This document shows positions 55,454 through 64,000 of a DNA stretch of 64,000 nt, piece after piece. The position numbers were made by a program, and so were the translations under genes. Source of the stretch: Flavobacterium alvei (GTDB lineage: Bacteria; Bacteroidota; Bacteroidia; Flavobacteriales; Flavobacteriaceae); the NCBI RefSeq assembly GCF_002920895.1, contig NZ_PQVG01000002.1:434001-498000 (forward strand), given 5' to 3'. The stretch's first letter is position 1. Each line of letters begins with the position of its first letter. Under the pieces are notes generated by a model. That model ran no database searches, had not been told where the DNA came from, and saw only the letters and a list, made by a program, of their open reading frames with translations.

Positions 55454-57073
55454 TTACTTCTCACCCAAAACTTCCGTCAAAACCTTGCCCTCCGTACCGT
55501 TTGGCATTTCAAGTTTGAGTTTTAGGGCTAGAGTTGGGGCAATTTCTGTTATTTCTTTTTTGTCAAAACTTTCTCCAGGTTTTATCTTCCAACCATAAAA
55601 AAGCAAAGGTGCGTGAGTGTCATAAGCATAAGGCGTTCCGTGAGAAGTTCCTGTTGCTCCGTACTCGATATACCCTGGTTTGTCTAAGACTACCAAATCA
55701 CCATTTTGGGAAACATCATACCCTTTATTTATAAAATTCAAATAATAATCATTACCTGTTGATGCCAAAATTTCTTCTTCAGTGTACACTCGCTTAACTT
55801 GTTCCTGAGTAATCAAATAATCCTTGAAAGTTTGTTTTACTTTTGATAATTCCAAACCTTTAGACTTGATTAAATCCTTATTGAAAAAAACATTAAAATT
55901 AGAATATTCCACCACTAGATTTTCGCCATAAGTAGCCGTAGAGAAATCTTTTAAAGACTTTGCAATATCTTTGTATGGGATGTTTTTTACGTTGTATTTA
56001 TGATCTTTCAGATGATTGGCATTTTCTGCACAAGCGTGATCAGCTGTCAAGAAAAGCAAATAATTGTCCTTGCCAACTGTTTTGTCTAAATAGTTCAATA
56101 AATCAGCAATAGTCAAGTCTAAACGCAAATAAGTATCTTGCAATTCCATTGATCTTGGTCCTAGAATATGCCCCACATAATCGGTAGAAGAAAAACTAAC
56201 GGTCAAGAAATCGGTGACATTATCCTTTCCTAATTCTTCTTTTTCTATGGCTTTTTTGGCAAAATCAGCCAATAAATTATTCCCAAAAGGGGTTGAACGC
56301 ATAACTTCAGCACCATGTTTATCATACATTGCTTTTAAATTGTATGGAAAAACTGGTTTGTCGGAATTGTATAATTTACCTTCATACGGATTATCGTCTG
56401 GCAAACTTTCGTTATAGTCGGCAGCGGGTTTCAATAAATTCCAACCTTTATTGATATAGGTCATATAATTTTTATTGTTGTTGAATTCTGTTACCCAATC
56501 CGGCAATGCTGCACCATAAAATGTACTCGAAATAAACGAGCCTGTTCCACTGTACCAAAACGCCCAATTCGCAAAATGTCCGGCTGGTAAAATGGCGCCA
56601 CGATCTTTTAAACTCATCCCGATTACTTTCCCTTGAAAGTTGGTTCCCAATCGTAATTCGTCAGTAATGGTCGTGCTTAACAAGTTTTTTGGAGACATTG
56701 CGCCTTCTTTAGCCGTTCCGTCGCCAACAGTTTTTACAGAAGCATCATCGGTGCAATACATTGATTTACCTAACGTTCTATTGTACCAATCGTTACCCAC
56801 AATTCCGTTTACCGATGGAGTCGTTCCGGTGTAAATAGAAGCGTGTCCAGGAGCGGTATAAGTGGGCATGTAATTGAAATTGGCATTGTGAAAAACATAC
56901 CCATTTTGCATCAACCGCTTGAAACCATTTGGAGAAAAATCATCCGAAAATCGATATAAATACTCCATTTTCATTTGATCGACAACGATTCCTACTACTA
57001 ATTTGGGACGTTGCTGTTGCGCTTGCATATTTAAAATCACAACTAGAGAAAACAACAAAAATAACTTTTTCAT
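55454..57073 (-). CDS. pafA: PafA-type alkaline phosphatase
   Basis: A 539-residue periplasmic phosphomonoesterase with signal peptide (KKLFLLFSLVVILNMQAQ). Compared with Elizabethkingia PafA, the catalytic residues recur at a constant offset of six: Thr73 in PTYTAPGHASIYTG (nucleophile, Thr79 in PafA), Asn94 (Asn100), and Lys156 and Arg158 in SLKDRGAI (Lys162 and Arg164). Metal ligands are in VGIVVDQM, FLTADHACAENANH and a C-terminal THAPLLFYG. This calcium-independent enzyme releases phosphate from organic esters. No Pho regulation site was recognised. Confidence 0.9.
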   Translation of the reverse strand: MKKLFLLFSLVVILNMQAQQQRPKLVVGIVVDQMKMEYLYRFSDDFSPNGFKRLMQNGYVFHNANFNYMPTYTAPGHASIYTGTTPSVNGIVGNDWYNRTLGKSMYCTDDASVKTVGDGTAKEGAMSPKNLLSTTITDELRLGTNFQGKVIGMSLKDRGAILPAGHFANWAFWYSGTGSFISSTFYGAALPDWVTEFNNNKNYMTYINKGWNLLKPAADYNESLPDDNPYEGKLYNSDKPVFPYNLKAMYDKHGAEVMRSTPFGNNLLADFAKKAIEKEELGKDNVTDFLTVSFSSTDYVGHILGPRSMELQDTYLRLDLTIADLLNYLDKTVGKDNYLLFLTADHACAENANHLKDHKYNVKNIPYKDIAKSLKDFSTATYGENLVVEYSNFNVFFNKDLIKSKGLELSKVKQTFKDYLITQEQVKRVYTEEEILASTGNDYYLNFINKGYDVSQNGDLVVLDKPGYIEYGATGTSHGTPYAYDTHAPLLFYGWKIKPGESFDKKEITEIAPTLALKLKLEMPNGTEGKVLTEVLGEK

Positions 57074-57174
57074 AGTACTTTTTTTAGTACAACAAAAATA
57101 AGTATTCCAATTCTAGAAAGTGAACTAAGTAAGAATAAAAAAATAAAAATTAATATAATCTTAACTTATAAGGA

Positions 57175-57588
57175 TTAATTGTAATTGAAGATGTTGTAGA
57201 GTATAATTCTATCTTCATAATTGATGTAAAGTTGCTTGCGATTGTCTTGCTTTTTTCGAGTAATAATCGAAAGTGTACAATTTTCGCCATTGTTATCTTT
57301 GCAGGTAAAAGAGTAAACGCTATCGGATTCGCTCTCTTCTAAAGGAATATAATCAACTATTTCAAAAACTTGAAGCGATTCTGAAAAGACAATAATTCGG
57401 TTTTTGTTGGTATCTAATTTCACTAAGATATTGACTAAATTCAAGTCAGACCATTTGCCCCAATTCCCTTTTGAATCTTTTTGCAAAACACTTAAACCCG
57501 AAGTTTTGAAGTTATAAGTCTGGCTATACGATTTTTGCAATCCGATGGAGAGAAAAGCGAGAATTATAATTATTTTAATTTTAGTCAT
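57175..57588 (-). CDS. Small exported protein of unknown function
   Basis: A 137-residue protein with a signal peptide (IKIIIILAFLSIGLQKSYS) and a beta-rich mature part (YNFKTSGLSVLQKDSKGNWG, NRIIVFSESLQVFEIVDYIP, YINYEDRIILYNIF). No family recognised. It resembles small flavobacterial envelope proteins. It is transcribed toward the phosphatase gene and starts 44 bases after the nitronate-monooxygenase-like gene, so it could be the end of that operon. Confidence 0.65.
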   Translation of the reverse strand: MTKIKIIIILAFLSIGLQKSYSQTYNFKTSGLSVLQKDSKGNWGKWSDLNLVNILVKLDTNKNRIIVFSESLQVFEIVDYIPLEESESDSVYSFTCKDNNGENCTLSIITRKKQDNRKQLYINYEDRIILYNIFNYN

Positions 57589-57632
57589 TAGTTGAAAAAT
57601 TTGTAGGTCACCAAAAGTAATAAAATTTAAAA

Positions 57633-58577
57633 CTAGAAATTGAATTTCTCCATTTCTTTTCTAGCTTTTTTAAATTCGAAAATCATTTCTGAAATAATTT
57701 CGGCAGCAGGTTTTATATCGTGAATTAATCCAGCTATTTGTCCTATTTCTAATTCACCTTCGTCCATATCACCTTCAAACATTCCGTGTTTGGCTCTTGC
57801 TCTGCCTAATAATGTTACCAACTCTTCTTTGGTTGGACATTGGGCATACAAATCCTGAACGTCTTGGTAGAATTTATTTTTGATTAATCGAACAGGAGCC
57901 AATTCTTTCAAGGTAAGTTGCGTCTGCCCTTCTTGTGTTTCGATAATTTTATTTTTGAAATTGTCGTGTGCCGAAGATTCTGTCGAAGCGGCAAATCGAC
58001 TTCCTACTTGCACTCCTTCGGCTCCAAGAACCATTGCGGCTAGCATTCCACGACCGTTTGCAATTCCTCCAGCGGCAATCAATGGAATTTTGATTTTTTC
58101 TTTTACCATCGGAATTAAAGTAAAAGTAGTGGTTTCCTCTCTTCCGTTGTGTCCTCCGGCTTCAAAACCTTCGGCAACCACGGCATCTACTCCAGCATCT
58201 TGAGCTTTCAAAGCGAAAATTGAACTGCTGACAACGTGAACAACCGTTATTCCTTTTTCCTTTAAAAAAGGAGTCCAAGTTTTGGGATTTCCTGCCGAAG
58301 TGAAAACAATTTTCACCCCTTCTTCGACCAGAATAGTCATAATTTCCTCGATATTGGGATACAACATCGGAACATTTACCCCAAAAGGTTTATCAGTAGC
58401 TTTTTTGCATTTTTGAATGTGTTCTCTTAAAACTTCGGGATACATTGAACCTGCACCAATCAACCCCAAACCGCCAGAATTGCTGACTGCACTAGCCAAT
58501 TTATAGCCGGAATTCCAAATCATTCCAGCTTGAATGATGGGATATTTGATATTGAAAAGTTGAGTGATTTTGTTCAT
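57633..58577 (-). CDS. Nitronate monooxygenase-like FMN enzyme
   Basis: A 314-residue TIM-barrel flavoenzyme of the nitronate monooxygenase/YrpB/FabK group. Markers are ITQLFNIKYPIIQAGMIW at the start, NSGGLGLIGAGS (residues about 33-44), KPFGVNVPMLYP, DAVVAEGFEAGGHNGREE (about 130-147) with the His likely used for catalysis, and PLIAAGGIANGRGM followed by GAEGVQVGSRFAAS for FMN phosphate. Substrate could be a nitronate or an enoyl thioester; sequence alone cannot say. Its ATG directly abuts the stop codon of the subtilase. Confidence 0.85.
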   Translation of the reverse strand: MNKITQLFNIKYPIIQAGMIWNSGYKLASAVSNSGGLGLIGAGSMYPEVLREHIQKCKKATDKPFGVNVPMLYPNIEEIMTILVEEGVKIVFTSAGNPKTWTPFLKEKGITVVHVVSSSIFALKAQDAGVDAVVAEGFEAGGHNGREETTTFTLIPMVKEKIKIPLIAAGGIANGRGMLAAMVLGAEGVQVGSRFAASTESSAHDNFKNKIIETQEGQTQLTLKELAPVRLIKNKFYQDVQDLYAQCPTKEELVTLLGRARAKHGMFEGDMDEGELEIGQIAGLIHDIKPAAEIISEMIFEFKKARKEMEKFNF

Positions 58578-60206
58578 TTACTGTTTTATAATTTTTCCAC
58601 TTTCGGAAATACCATTCGATTCAATTTTATAAAAATAGATGCCGCTATTCAAAGATTTCAATGAAATAGTTGGCGATTGTGTAGAGATATTTTTTTCTAA
58701 AACTTTTTGTCCCAAAATAGTATAAATAGCTATTGTTCTAACCTCTGACCCATTTGGTAAAGTGACCGAAATGGAATCATCAGTAGGATTTGGATAGACC
58801 TTAAAATCATTTGTAGAAAAAGCTGCAACCGACAATCCATTGGATAAAGCCAAACTAAAATTAGGAATTCCATAACCATATTGAGTTCTTGATTTTACTG
58901 CTGGTTCAGAAAAATTATCCGAAGATTGAACGACTAATTGTTTGATTTGTTGCGCATTTTTTCCGGGTAAAGCTTGCCACAAACAAGCCACCATTCCGGC
59001 TAAAATAGGACAAGAATAGGAAGTACCGCTGCCACCATTATTAATTGTTCCACCAGAATAAGTATAAGGATATTGTCCCTGAGTCATTACATCTGGTTTT
59101 ACTCGACCATCATAACTTGGGCCAATAGAACTAAACGAGGCATAAGTTCTATCGTCTTTCACCGCGCCAACGGCAATAACATTTAAAGCTTCGGCTGGAA
59201 CACCAATGTGTGGTTCTGGATTTGCACCTTCGTTTCCAGCACTTGCCAACACAACAATTCCTTTGCTAAAAGCAACATTCGCCCCTTTTGAAGCAAAAGC
59301 AGCATTTCCAGTCATATCAGCATAAGTGTGACCGTAAGAAGCATCGTCAAATTCAAAATAGCCCAAAGAAGTTGTGATGATATCTACACCTACTCTATCG
59401 GCTTCCTCTGCGGCTTCTACCCAATTCGATTCTTCAACAGGATTTTCGGAAGCATCATCTTCTGTGATGTACAAATAATATTGAGCATCGGGAGCCGTTC
59501 CTATTAATTGACCATCAGTAAAACCTCCTATCAACGATAGCACAGCAGTTCCATGTGTTCCTCCAGAATAAAAATTAGTGCTTTTAGTTACATAATTATA
59601 TCCACCTAAAATTTGATTGTTTGTCATTAATCTTTGGAATGGTTGTGCCGTATTTACATCAGGGAAACCGGAATCCAAAACCGCAATTATTTTTCCAGAA
59701 CCCGTATAATTGGCTTGATGTAACAAATGTCCGTTCAGCATTTGAACCTGATTCAAAGAATTGCCATAATTATAGGTTACGGCCGTTTCCATCGTTTTAT
59801 TTACAGGAGTATATTTTAATTTTGCTTTAGTTTTGTTAGGAGAGCTATTCAACGTTTTATCTGCAAAATCAACACTAAGCACAAAAGACAATAATTTTAG
59901 TGCATTAATATCGGCTTGCGAACCTCGAACGTGAACACAATTGAACCATTTAGACTTGGCTTTGACACTAATTCCAATCGAAGCTACTACTTGGTCAATA
60001 TAAGGTTGATAAATAGGAACATCTTTACTGTCTAATGCAATTCCTTGATTGGAACGTCGGTCCAAAGCTCTTTGCGAAAGCATCGTCAACGGATTACTCA
60101 AATAAGTAGCTGAATCGGGTTTGTCTTTAAAATACACCCAAGCATCTTCTTGCGAAAAGCCAACTAAACTAGAAACTAAAAACAGGAAAAGAATTATTTT
60201 TTTCAT
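58578..60206 (-). CDS. Secreted subtilisin-like protease with a T9SS sorting domain
   Basis: A 542-residue S8 peptidase. Signal peptide (KKIILFLFLVSSLVGFSQ); propeptide-like region to about 140; catalytic triad Asp178 (IIAVLDSGF), His218 (GGTHGTAVLS) and Ser396 (GGSGTSYSCPILAG), with oxyanion Asn325 (ASAGNEG). The last about 75 residues are a type A T9SS signal (FKVYPNPTDDSISVTLP, TILGQKVLEKNISTQ, LNSGIYFYKIESNG), so it leaves the cell through the type IX system. Unusually it lies in an operon with the tRNA-modifying gene mnmA, starting 27 bases after its stop. Confidence 0.92.
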   Translation of the reverse strand: MKKIILFLFLVSSLVGFSQEDAWVYFKDKPDSATYLSNPLTMLSQRALDRRSNQGIALDSKDVPIYQPYIDQVVASIGISVKAKSKWFNCVHVRGSQADINALKLLSFVLSVDFADKTLNSSPNKTKAKLKYTPVNKTMETAVTYNYGNSLNQVQMLNGHLLHQANYTGSGKIIAVLDSGFPDVNTAQPFQRLMTNNQILGGYNYVTKSTNFYSGGTHGTAVLSLIGGFTDGQLIGTAPDAQYYLYITEDDASENPVEESNWVEAAEEADRVGVDIITTSLGYFEFDDASYGHTYADMTGNAAFASKGANVAFSKGIVVLASAGNEGANPEPHIGVPAEALNVIAVGAVKDDRTYASFSSIGPSYDGRVKPDVMTQGQYPYTYSGGTINNGGSGTSYSCPILAGMVACLWQALPGKNAQQIKQLVVQSSDNFSEPAVKSRTQYGYGIPNFSLALSNGLSVAAFSTNDFKVYPNPTDDSISVTLPNGSEVRTIAIYTILGQKVLEKNISTQSPTISLKSLNSGIYFYKIESNGISESGKIIKQ

Positions 60207-60233
60207 ATCAATTTGAGGAAATAAAATACTAAT

Positions 60234-61421
60234 TTAGGAAATAACTCCCGAACCTACTAATTCATCTTCTAAATACCAAGCTACGAATTGCCCTTCGGTG
60301 ATGGCGGATTGAGGTTCATCAAAGGCTACGTACATTCCACCTTCGAATTGGTGCAAAGTTGCTTTTTGCAAAGGTTGACGGTAGCGAATTCTAGCCATTA
60401 CTTCCATTGTTTCTCCATTGGCTAAAGCCAAATCAGTGCGAATCCAATGCACTTCGTATTTTTCTATAAACAACGCTTTTCTGAACAATCCTGGATGTTG
60501 ACTGGTCAATCCGGTGTAAATAGAATTGGTTTCTACATCAGTTGAAATGATGAACAATGGATCGGTTGTTCCGCCCACATTGAGCCCTTTTCTTTGACCG
60601 ATGGTAAAATAATGTGCGCCTTGATGTTTGCCTACCACTTTCCCCATTTCTGGAGTATAATCTATTTTTTTGGCATCGAAGGCTAATGCTTCTTCAACAG
60701 AAAGATGGGCTGGTTTCTCTAAATTATAAATCGGTGACTCTTTATCTATTTGGTAAATGATTCCGTCTTTGGGTTGCAATTTTTGTTGTAAAAATTCGGG
60801 TAATCTTACTTTTCCAATGAAACACAAACCTTGTGAATCTTTCTTATCGGCGGTTACCAAATCCAATTCTAGAGCGATTTCACGCACTTCGGGTTTTGTT
60901 AATTCGCCTATTGGAAACAAGGATTTTGCCAATTGTTCTTGCGATAATTGACAAAGAAAATAAGATTGGTCTTTATTAGTATCGGCTCCAGCCAAAAGCT
61001 GATAGACTTTTTCGCCATTGACTTCGGTTTCTCCTTTTCGGCAATAATGACCTGTTGCCACGAAATCGGCACCAAGACTTAAAGCGATTTTCATAAAAAC
61101 ATCAAATTTTATTTCGCGATTGCAAAGTACATCTGGGTTTGGAGTGCGCCCTTTTTCATATTCATTGAACATATAATCCACGATTTTTTCTTTGTATTCT
61201 TCGCTTAAATCAACCGTTTGGAAAGGAATGCCTAATTTTTCGGCAACTAATAATGCATCATTACTATCTTCGAGCCACGGACAATCATTGGAAATAGTAA
61301 CTGAATCGTCATGCCAATTTTTCATAAAAAGCCCTATGACTTCATAGCCTTGTTGCTGCAACAAATAGGCCGCAACACTTGAATCTACACCACCTGAAAG
61401 TCCTACAACGACACGTTTCAT
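60234..61421 (-). CDS. mnmA: tRNA 2-thiouridylase
   Basis: A 395-residue enzyme that inserts sulfur at U34 of tRNAs for Lys, Glu and Gln. The PP-loop is [19 protein letters not shown] (about residues 7-25). Catalytic cysteines are Cys in [12 protein letters not shown] (about 108) and in [12 protein letters not shown] (about 205). The C-terminal domain ends with [20 protein letters not shown]. Complete and of normal length. Heads an operon with the subtilase and a flavoenzyme. Confidence 0.96.
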   Translation of the reverse strand: MKRVVVGLSGGVDSSVAAYLLQQQGYEVIGLFMKNWHDDSVTISNDCPWLEDSNDALLVAEKLGIPFQTVDLSEEYKEKIVDYMFNEYEKGRTPNPDVLCNREIKFDVFMKIALSLGADFVATGHYCRKGETEVNGEKVYQLLAGADTNKDQSYFLCQLSQEQLAKSLFPIGELTKPEVREIALELDLVTADKKDSQGLCFIGKVRLPEFLQQKLQPKDGIIYQIDKESPIYNLEKPAHLSVEEALAFDAKKIDYTPEMGKVVGKHQGAHYFTIGQRKGLNVGGTTDPLFIISTDVETNSIYTGLTSQHPGLFRKALFIEKYEVHWIRTDLALANGETMEVMARIRYRQPLQKATLHQFEGGMYVAFDEPQSAITEGQFVAWYLEDELVGSGVIS

Positions 61422-61442
61422 TTTGAAATAATTATAATTTTA

Positions 61443-61466
61443 CAAGGTTGCAAAGTTACAAAGATT
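61443..61466 (-). promoter_or_regulatory. Octameric repeat containing the mnmA -7 element
   Basis: On the minus strand it reads TTTGTAAC TTTGCAAC CTTG, three eight-base units; the overlap of the first two forms TAACTTTG (61451-61458), a perfect -7 element, 29 bases before the mnmA ATG. Confidence 0.55.
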
Positions 61467-61538
61467 TACGGAAGGATTGGTGGTTAAAATAGGATTAACC
61501 TTTTGTTGGGAAGATTTACTAGAAAGAGGAAAGTATTT

Positions 61539-62525
61539 TTACGATTTATCTAGATCAAGATGTTGTTTACTGTTTTTACTTTCAATGGTTTTGAAAAACT
61601 CAATTACATTTCTATTCCACTCTATTTTATTTTTTATCAAATAGTTTTCGTGTCCTGTTTCTTTATAAATATTTAATTTTTTTATTCCTTTCAAATTAAA
61701 ATAAATTTCATCAATTTCTTTTCGGCTTACACTTTTATCTTTTTCTCCATAAAGTAATAAAGTGGGGCAATTTATACTTTTAGCATATTCTGTAGGATTA
61801 TGGCTAAATCCCCAAAATCCATTTTGTATTCCACCCCAAAACAATAAAATTCCAGCCATTGGAAAAGTTGGTACGTTCATTTTATTAAATCTTGCACAAA
61901 CCGTATCATACATAGAACCAAATGGACATTCAATTATTATTCCTTTTGGTTTAATTTTATTATCATTAATGCATTTCATTATTGCAACTGAACCCATTGA
62001 GGTTCCAAATAAATAAATATTTTTTTCACCCGTTTTAGTTAAATAATCAAATACTGTTTTTACTTGTTCGGCTTCTTTATAACCAATTGTAGTTTGATTT
62101 CCTTCTGAATTTCCACTTCCCATAAAATCTACAAGCAAAGTGCTAAAACCTTGTTTTATAAATTCATCAGATTTAGTAATCAATGAAGATTTTTCTCCGC
62201 CATAACCGTGAAACAATACAATTGTACCTTTCGAATATTTATTTTTAATTAACCAACATTCAATTTCTTTATTGCTTTTCAGTATTACAATTTCATATTC
62301 TTGAGATGGGAATTTAACATTTTTGGGTTTTATATTATTTACTCCAAAAAACAAAGTTTTTACTTTTTCTATTGTCGATAATTTTTCTGGACTTTTAGTT
62401 TTTTCAGAATTATTCTCTGTGAAGTGAGTAAATTTATAAGCGTGAAAAAATGCAATGATATTCATCATTATAAAGATGCTTAACAAAAACCTAACGATTT
62501 TAATACGCTTTTTAAGTACTTTCAT
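61539..62525 (-). CDS. Membrane-anchored alpha/beta hydrolase
   Basis: A 328-residue protein with an N-terminal hydrophobic anchor (VRFLLSIFIMMNIIAFFHAY, about residues 11-31). The hydrolase domain has TIVLFHGYGGEKSSL, a nucleophile motif GTSMGS (Ser near 177), an acid in LLLYGEKDKSVS (Asp near 270) and a His in ETGHENYLI (about 300). The GxSxGS form and layout are those of the abhydrolase/acyl-aminoacyl group of bacterial envelope hydrolases. It starts 12 bases after the MORN-like gene's stop, so the two are co-transcribed. Confidence 0.85.
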   Translation of the reverse strand: MKVLKKRIKIVRFLLSIFIMMNIIAFFHAYKFTHFTENNSEKTKSPEKLSTIEKVKTLFFGVNNIKPKNVKFPSQEYEIVILKSNKEIECWLIKNKYSKGTIVLFHGYGGEKSSLITKSDEFIKQGFSTLLVDFMGSGNSEGNQTTIGYKEAEQVKTVFDYLTKTGEKNIYLFGTSMGSVAIMKCINDNKIKPKGIIIECPFGSMYDTVCARFNKMNVPTFPMAGILLFWGGIQNGFWGFSHNPTEYAKSINCPTLLLYGEKDKSVSRKEIDEIYFNLKGIKKLNIYKETGHENYLIKNKIEWNRNVIEFFKTIESKNSKQHLDLDKS

Positions 62526-62537
62526 GTATGAAATAAA

Positions 62538-63251
62538 TTACTTTTTGGTTTTCGAAACACTTTGTGGATAACTCATATTCTCCTCTTTAACCAATTTCCC
62601 TTTGGCAAAAAACTGCCAAATTCCAGCTTTTTTTCCATTAACAAATTTTCCTTTGGAAACAATTGTTCCATCATCTGGATCTCTAAAAATAGCTAATCCT
62701 TCATACTGATTGTTGATGTAATTGGATTCTTCGATGATGATTCCAGATTCAGTATATCTTTTATAAGGGCCATTTTTCAGGTCATTTTTATATACTATTT
62801 CTTCGGCAATTTTTCCATTAGGATAAAAAACAGATCGCAAACCTTCGAGTTTTCCTTTGCTGTAATTTTCGATTGTCATTACGGTTTTTGAAGCCTTATG
62901 ATAATATTTCCATTGGCCTTCATATACCTTATTGACGACTTTGCCTTCGCTTACTTTATTTTTGAGTTGGTCATAAAATATGGTGTAAGCCGAATTGTCT
63001 GTAGGGTTGAATTCGCGAGTAGCAATGACAATTTTGGTTTTAGTATTGTCAAAAAAAGTAAAAGTACCTACCTCTTTTCCGTGTTCGAAAGTTCCTTCGT
63101 ATTTTGGATTTTTGGTATCTTCATAAAATCCTTTCCACAACCCATTTTTCTTGCCATTTTCATCTAATTTATTGAAATTAGCTTGAGCTAGAATACAATT
63201 GAAATTTAAAAAAATCAAAACAAATATTCCTATTTTACACAATGCTTTCAT
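62538..63251 (-). CDS. Exported MORN-repeat / YwqK-like protein
   Basis: A 237-residue protein with a signal peptide (ALCKIGIFVLIFLNFNCILA) and about seven repeats of the pattern G-x-W-x-x-Y/F-x-x-G (GLWKGFYEDTKNPKYEGTFE, GQWKYYHKASKTVM, GLRSVFYPNGKIAEEIVY, GPYKRYTESGIIIEESNY, GIWQFFAKGKLVKEE). Databases name this fold YwqK family antitoxin, but no toxin gene is adjacent and the protein is exported, so an antitoxin role is not supported. MORN-like repeats usually bind lipids or proteins. Confidence 0.8.
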   Translation of the reverse strand: MKALCKIGIFVLIFLNFNCILAQANFNKLDENGKKNGLWKGFYEDTKNPKYEGTFEHGKEVGTFTFFDNTKTKIVIATREFNPTDNSAYTIFYDQLKNKVSEGKVVNKVYEGQWKYYHKASKTVMTIENYSKGKLEGLRSVFYPNGKIAEEIVYKNDLKNGPYKRYTESGIIIEESNYINNQYEGLAIFRDPDDGTIVSKGKFVNGKKAGIWQFFAKGKLVKEENMSYPQSVSKTKK

Positions 63252-63536
63252 CGATTTTATTTATTGTTTTTATTGGTCATATGCAATTTGCACTACATCA
63301 CTTATTAAACGATTTTAAAGGTCAAAAATTATGCTAAAATACATTTCGATAGAGAAAAAACCAAGTAGTTTTCATCTTCCCTCTTTTTTATCTTTATTAT
63401 AATTTTAGCAATAAATTTATATGTTATTTGTAATCTTATTTATCTTTAATTGATAAAAATATGTATTTAATCGGTTTTATTTGTGTTTTTATCGTTCATG
63501 TTATAGATTTACTATTCTAATCTTAACACACTCATT

Positions 63537-63776
63537 ATGAATACATTTAACTTAAAAAGAATTAATCTCTCAAGTAAAATTTTGTGTTCTGTTTTGGGAC
63601 ATAAAATCATCACTACCCGAAATGTAACGGGCCATTTTAGAGAATATAAATGCTCTATTTGTGGTCTAGAATTGACTAATGATCTTCACGGTACTAAAAT
63701 TTTTCTCACGCCAGAACTCAAAGATATTAATGAAGCTTTAATCCAATTGTATCGAAAAAGAAATTATTCAATTTAA
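63537..63776 (+). CDS. Small zinc-binding-like protein (DUF1660-like)
   Basis: A 79-residue protein: a basic N-terminus, Cys17 with His22 (LCSVLGHK) and Cys39-x2-Cys42 (YKCSICGLEL), followed by a helix (ELKDINEALIQLYRKRN). The CxxxxH plus CxxC pattern resembles the small zinc-binding DUF1660 family. It lies alone at the right end with a 285-base upstream gap. Function unknown. Confidence 0.6.
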   Translation: MNTFNLKRINLSSKILCSVLGHKIITTRNVTGHFREYKCSICGLELTNDLHGTKIFLTPELKDINEALIQLYRKRNYSI

Positions 63777-64000
63777 TTTATTCACATCCTAAAGCCCCAA
63801 AAAGATGCTGATACTACTACTTATAAAAAGTCTATTGCTATTAAAACAAACGGCAAATAAAAAACGTATGTCTCGAATTATGGAAATCAAGCAACGTTTA
63901 TAACCATTTTAATTCCTAAATAGGTGTTTTTCAGACAATTATTTAATATATGTTTTTATAATTTCGGGTGATAAAATCGAAAGCTGAGTGGAGCACATTT

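Noticed and set aside
62538..63251. YwqK-family name suggesting a toxin-antitoxin system
   Set aside because: The protein is exported and MORN-like, and the only operon partner is an alpha/beta hydrolase; no toxin candidate is present.
63805..63903. 32-codon frame near the right edge (MLILLLIKSLLLLKQTANKK...)
   Set aside because: Too short, leucine-rich by base composition and without a promoter; cannot be told from chance.

Overview
This window is a chromosomal segment of a Bacteroidota bacterium, most probably Flavobacterium or a close relative. Four things point there: low GC; promoters with the Bacteroidota -7 element TAnnTTTG (twelve good examples listed); a secreted protease ending in a type IX secretion (T9SS) sorting domain; and flavobacterial family content (PafA phosphatase, gluzincin-like membrane protein, BatA-domain protein, DUF4834, sucC, gltBD). 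I see no rRNA, tRNA, CRISPR array, insertion sequence, prophage or integrase. This is mostly housekeeping chromosome, and I find no obvious new defence or mobile system.

Layout. 1-5.3 kb: a secreted lactonase-like propeller (cut by the left edge), a BatA/vWA membrane protein, a dihydroorotase homologue that has lost its metal-binding histidines, a small membrane protein and a carboxylesterase. 5.3-10.2 kb: an MBL hydrolase with a membrane-anchored partner, a large conserved protein of uncertain function, bcp, an endonuclease III without its iron-sulfur cysteines, a 47-residue gene and an ECF-type sigma factor. 10.5-16.2 kb: two full-length uvrA genes in tandem; uvrB lies separately at 33 kb. 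16.4-24.9 kb: an esterase, an ankyrin protein, a LOG-family hydrolase, an M1-peptidase-like protein fused to a probable outer-membrane barrel, and a fused 2-oxoacid dehydrogenase E1. 25-30.5 kb: a minus-strand surface-glycan operon (DUF4834, YfhO-like protein, glycosyltransferase, flippase) with heptameric arrays at the gene junctions. 30.6-35 kb: an outer-membrane transporter-like protein, a GNAT-like protein and uvrB.

35.3-41.6 kb holds two consecutive kinase/receiver pairs, each with a CHASE-like sensor, PAS domains and a kinase overlapping its receiver gene by 4 bp. They are clearly a duplication, and the second kinase has about 162 extra residues that look like an inserted PAS domain. 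41.6-46.5 kb: a TerB-like protein, an esterase, a PBP4-type carboxypeptidase, a DUF1456 protein, a small secreted protein and sucC. 46.9-54.3 kb: gltB-gltD and lysA (nitrogen assimilation and lysine). 54.5-64 kb: a lipoprotein, PafA-type phosphatase, the operon mnmA - T9SS subtilase - nitronate monooxygenase-like gene, an alpha/beta hydrolase, a MORN-like protein and a small CxxC protein.

The points most worth following are the reciprocal Asp/Asn swap in the thiamine-diphosphate motif of the fused E1, the two degenerate enzymes (dihydroorotase-like and M1-like), the cluster-less Nth, the duplicated kinase modules, and several families of short palindromes and periodic arrays between genes. 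Two palindrome loci share a layout of oppositely oriented copies with three-base GGA/TCC loops, resembling REP/BIME elements.
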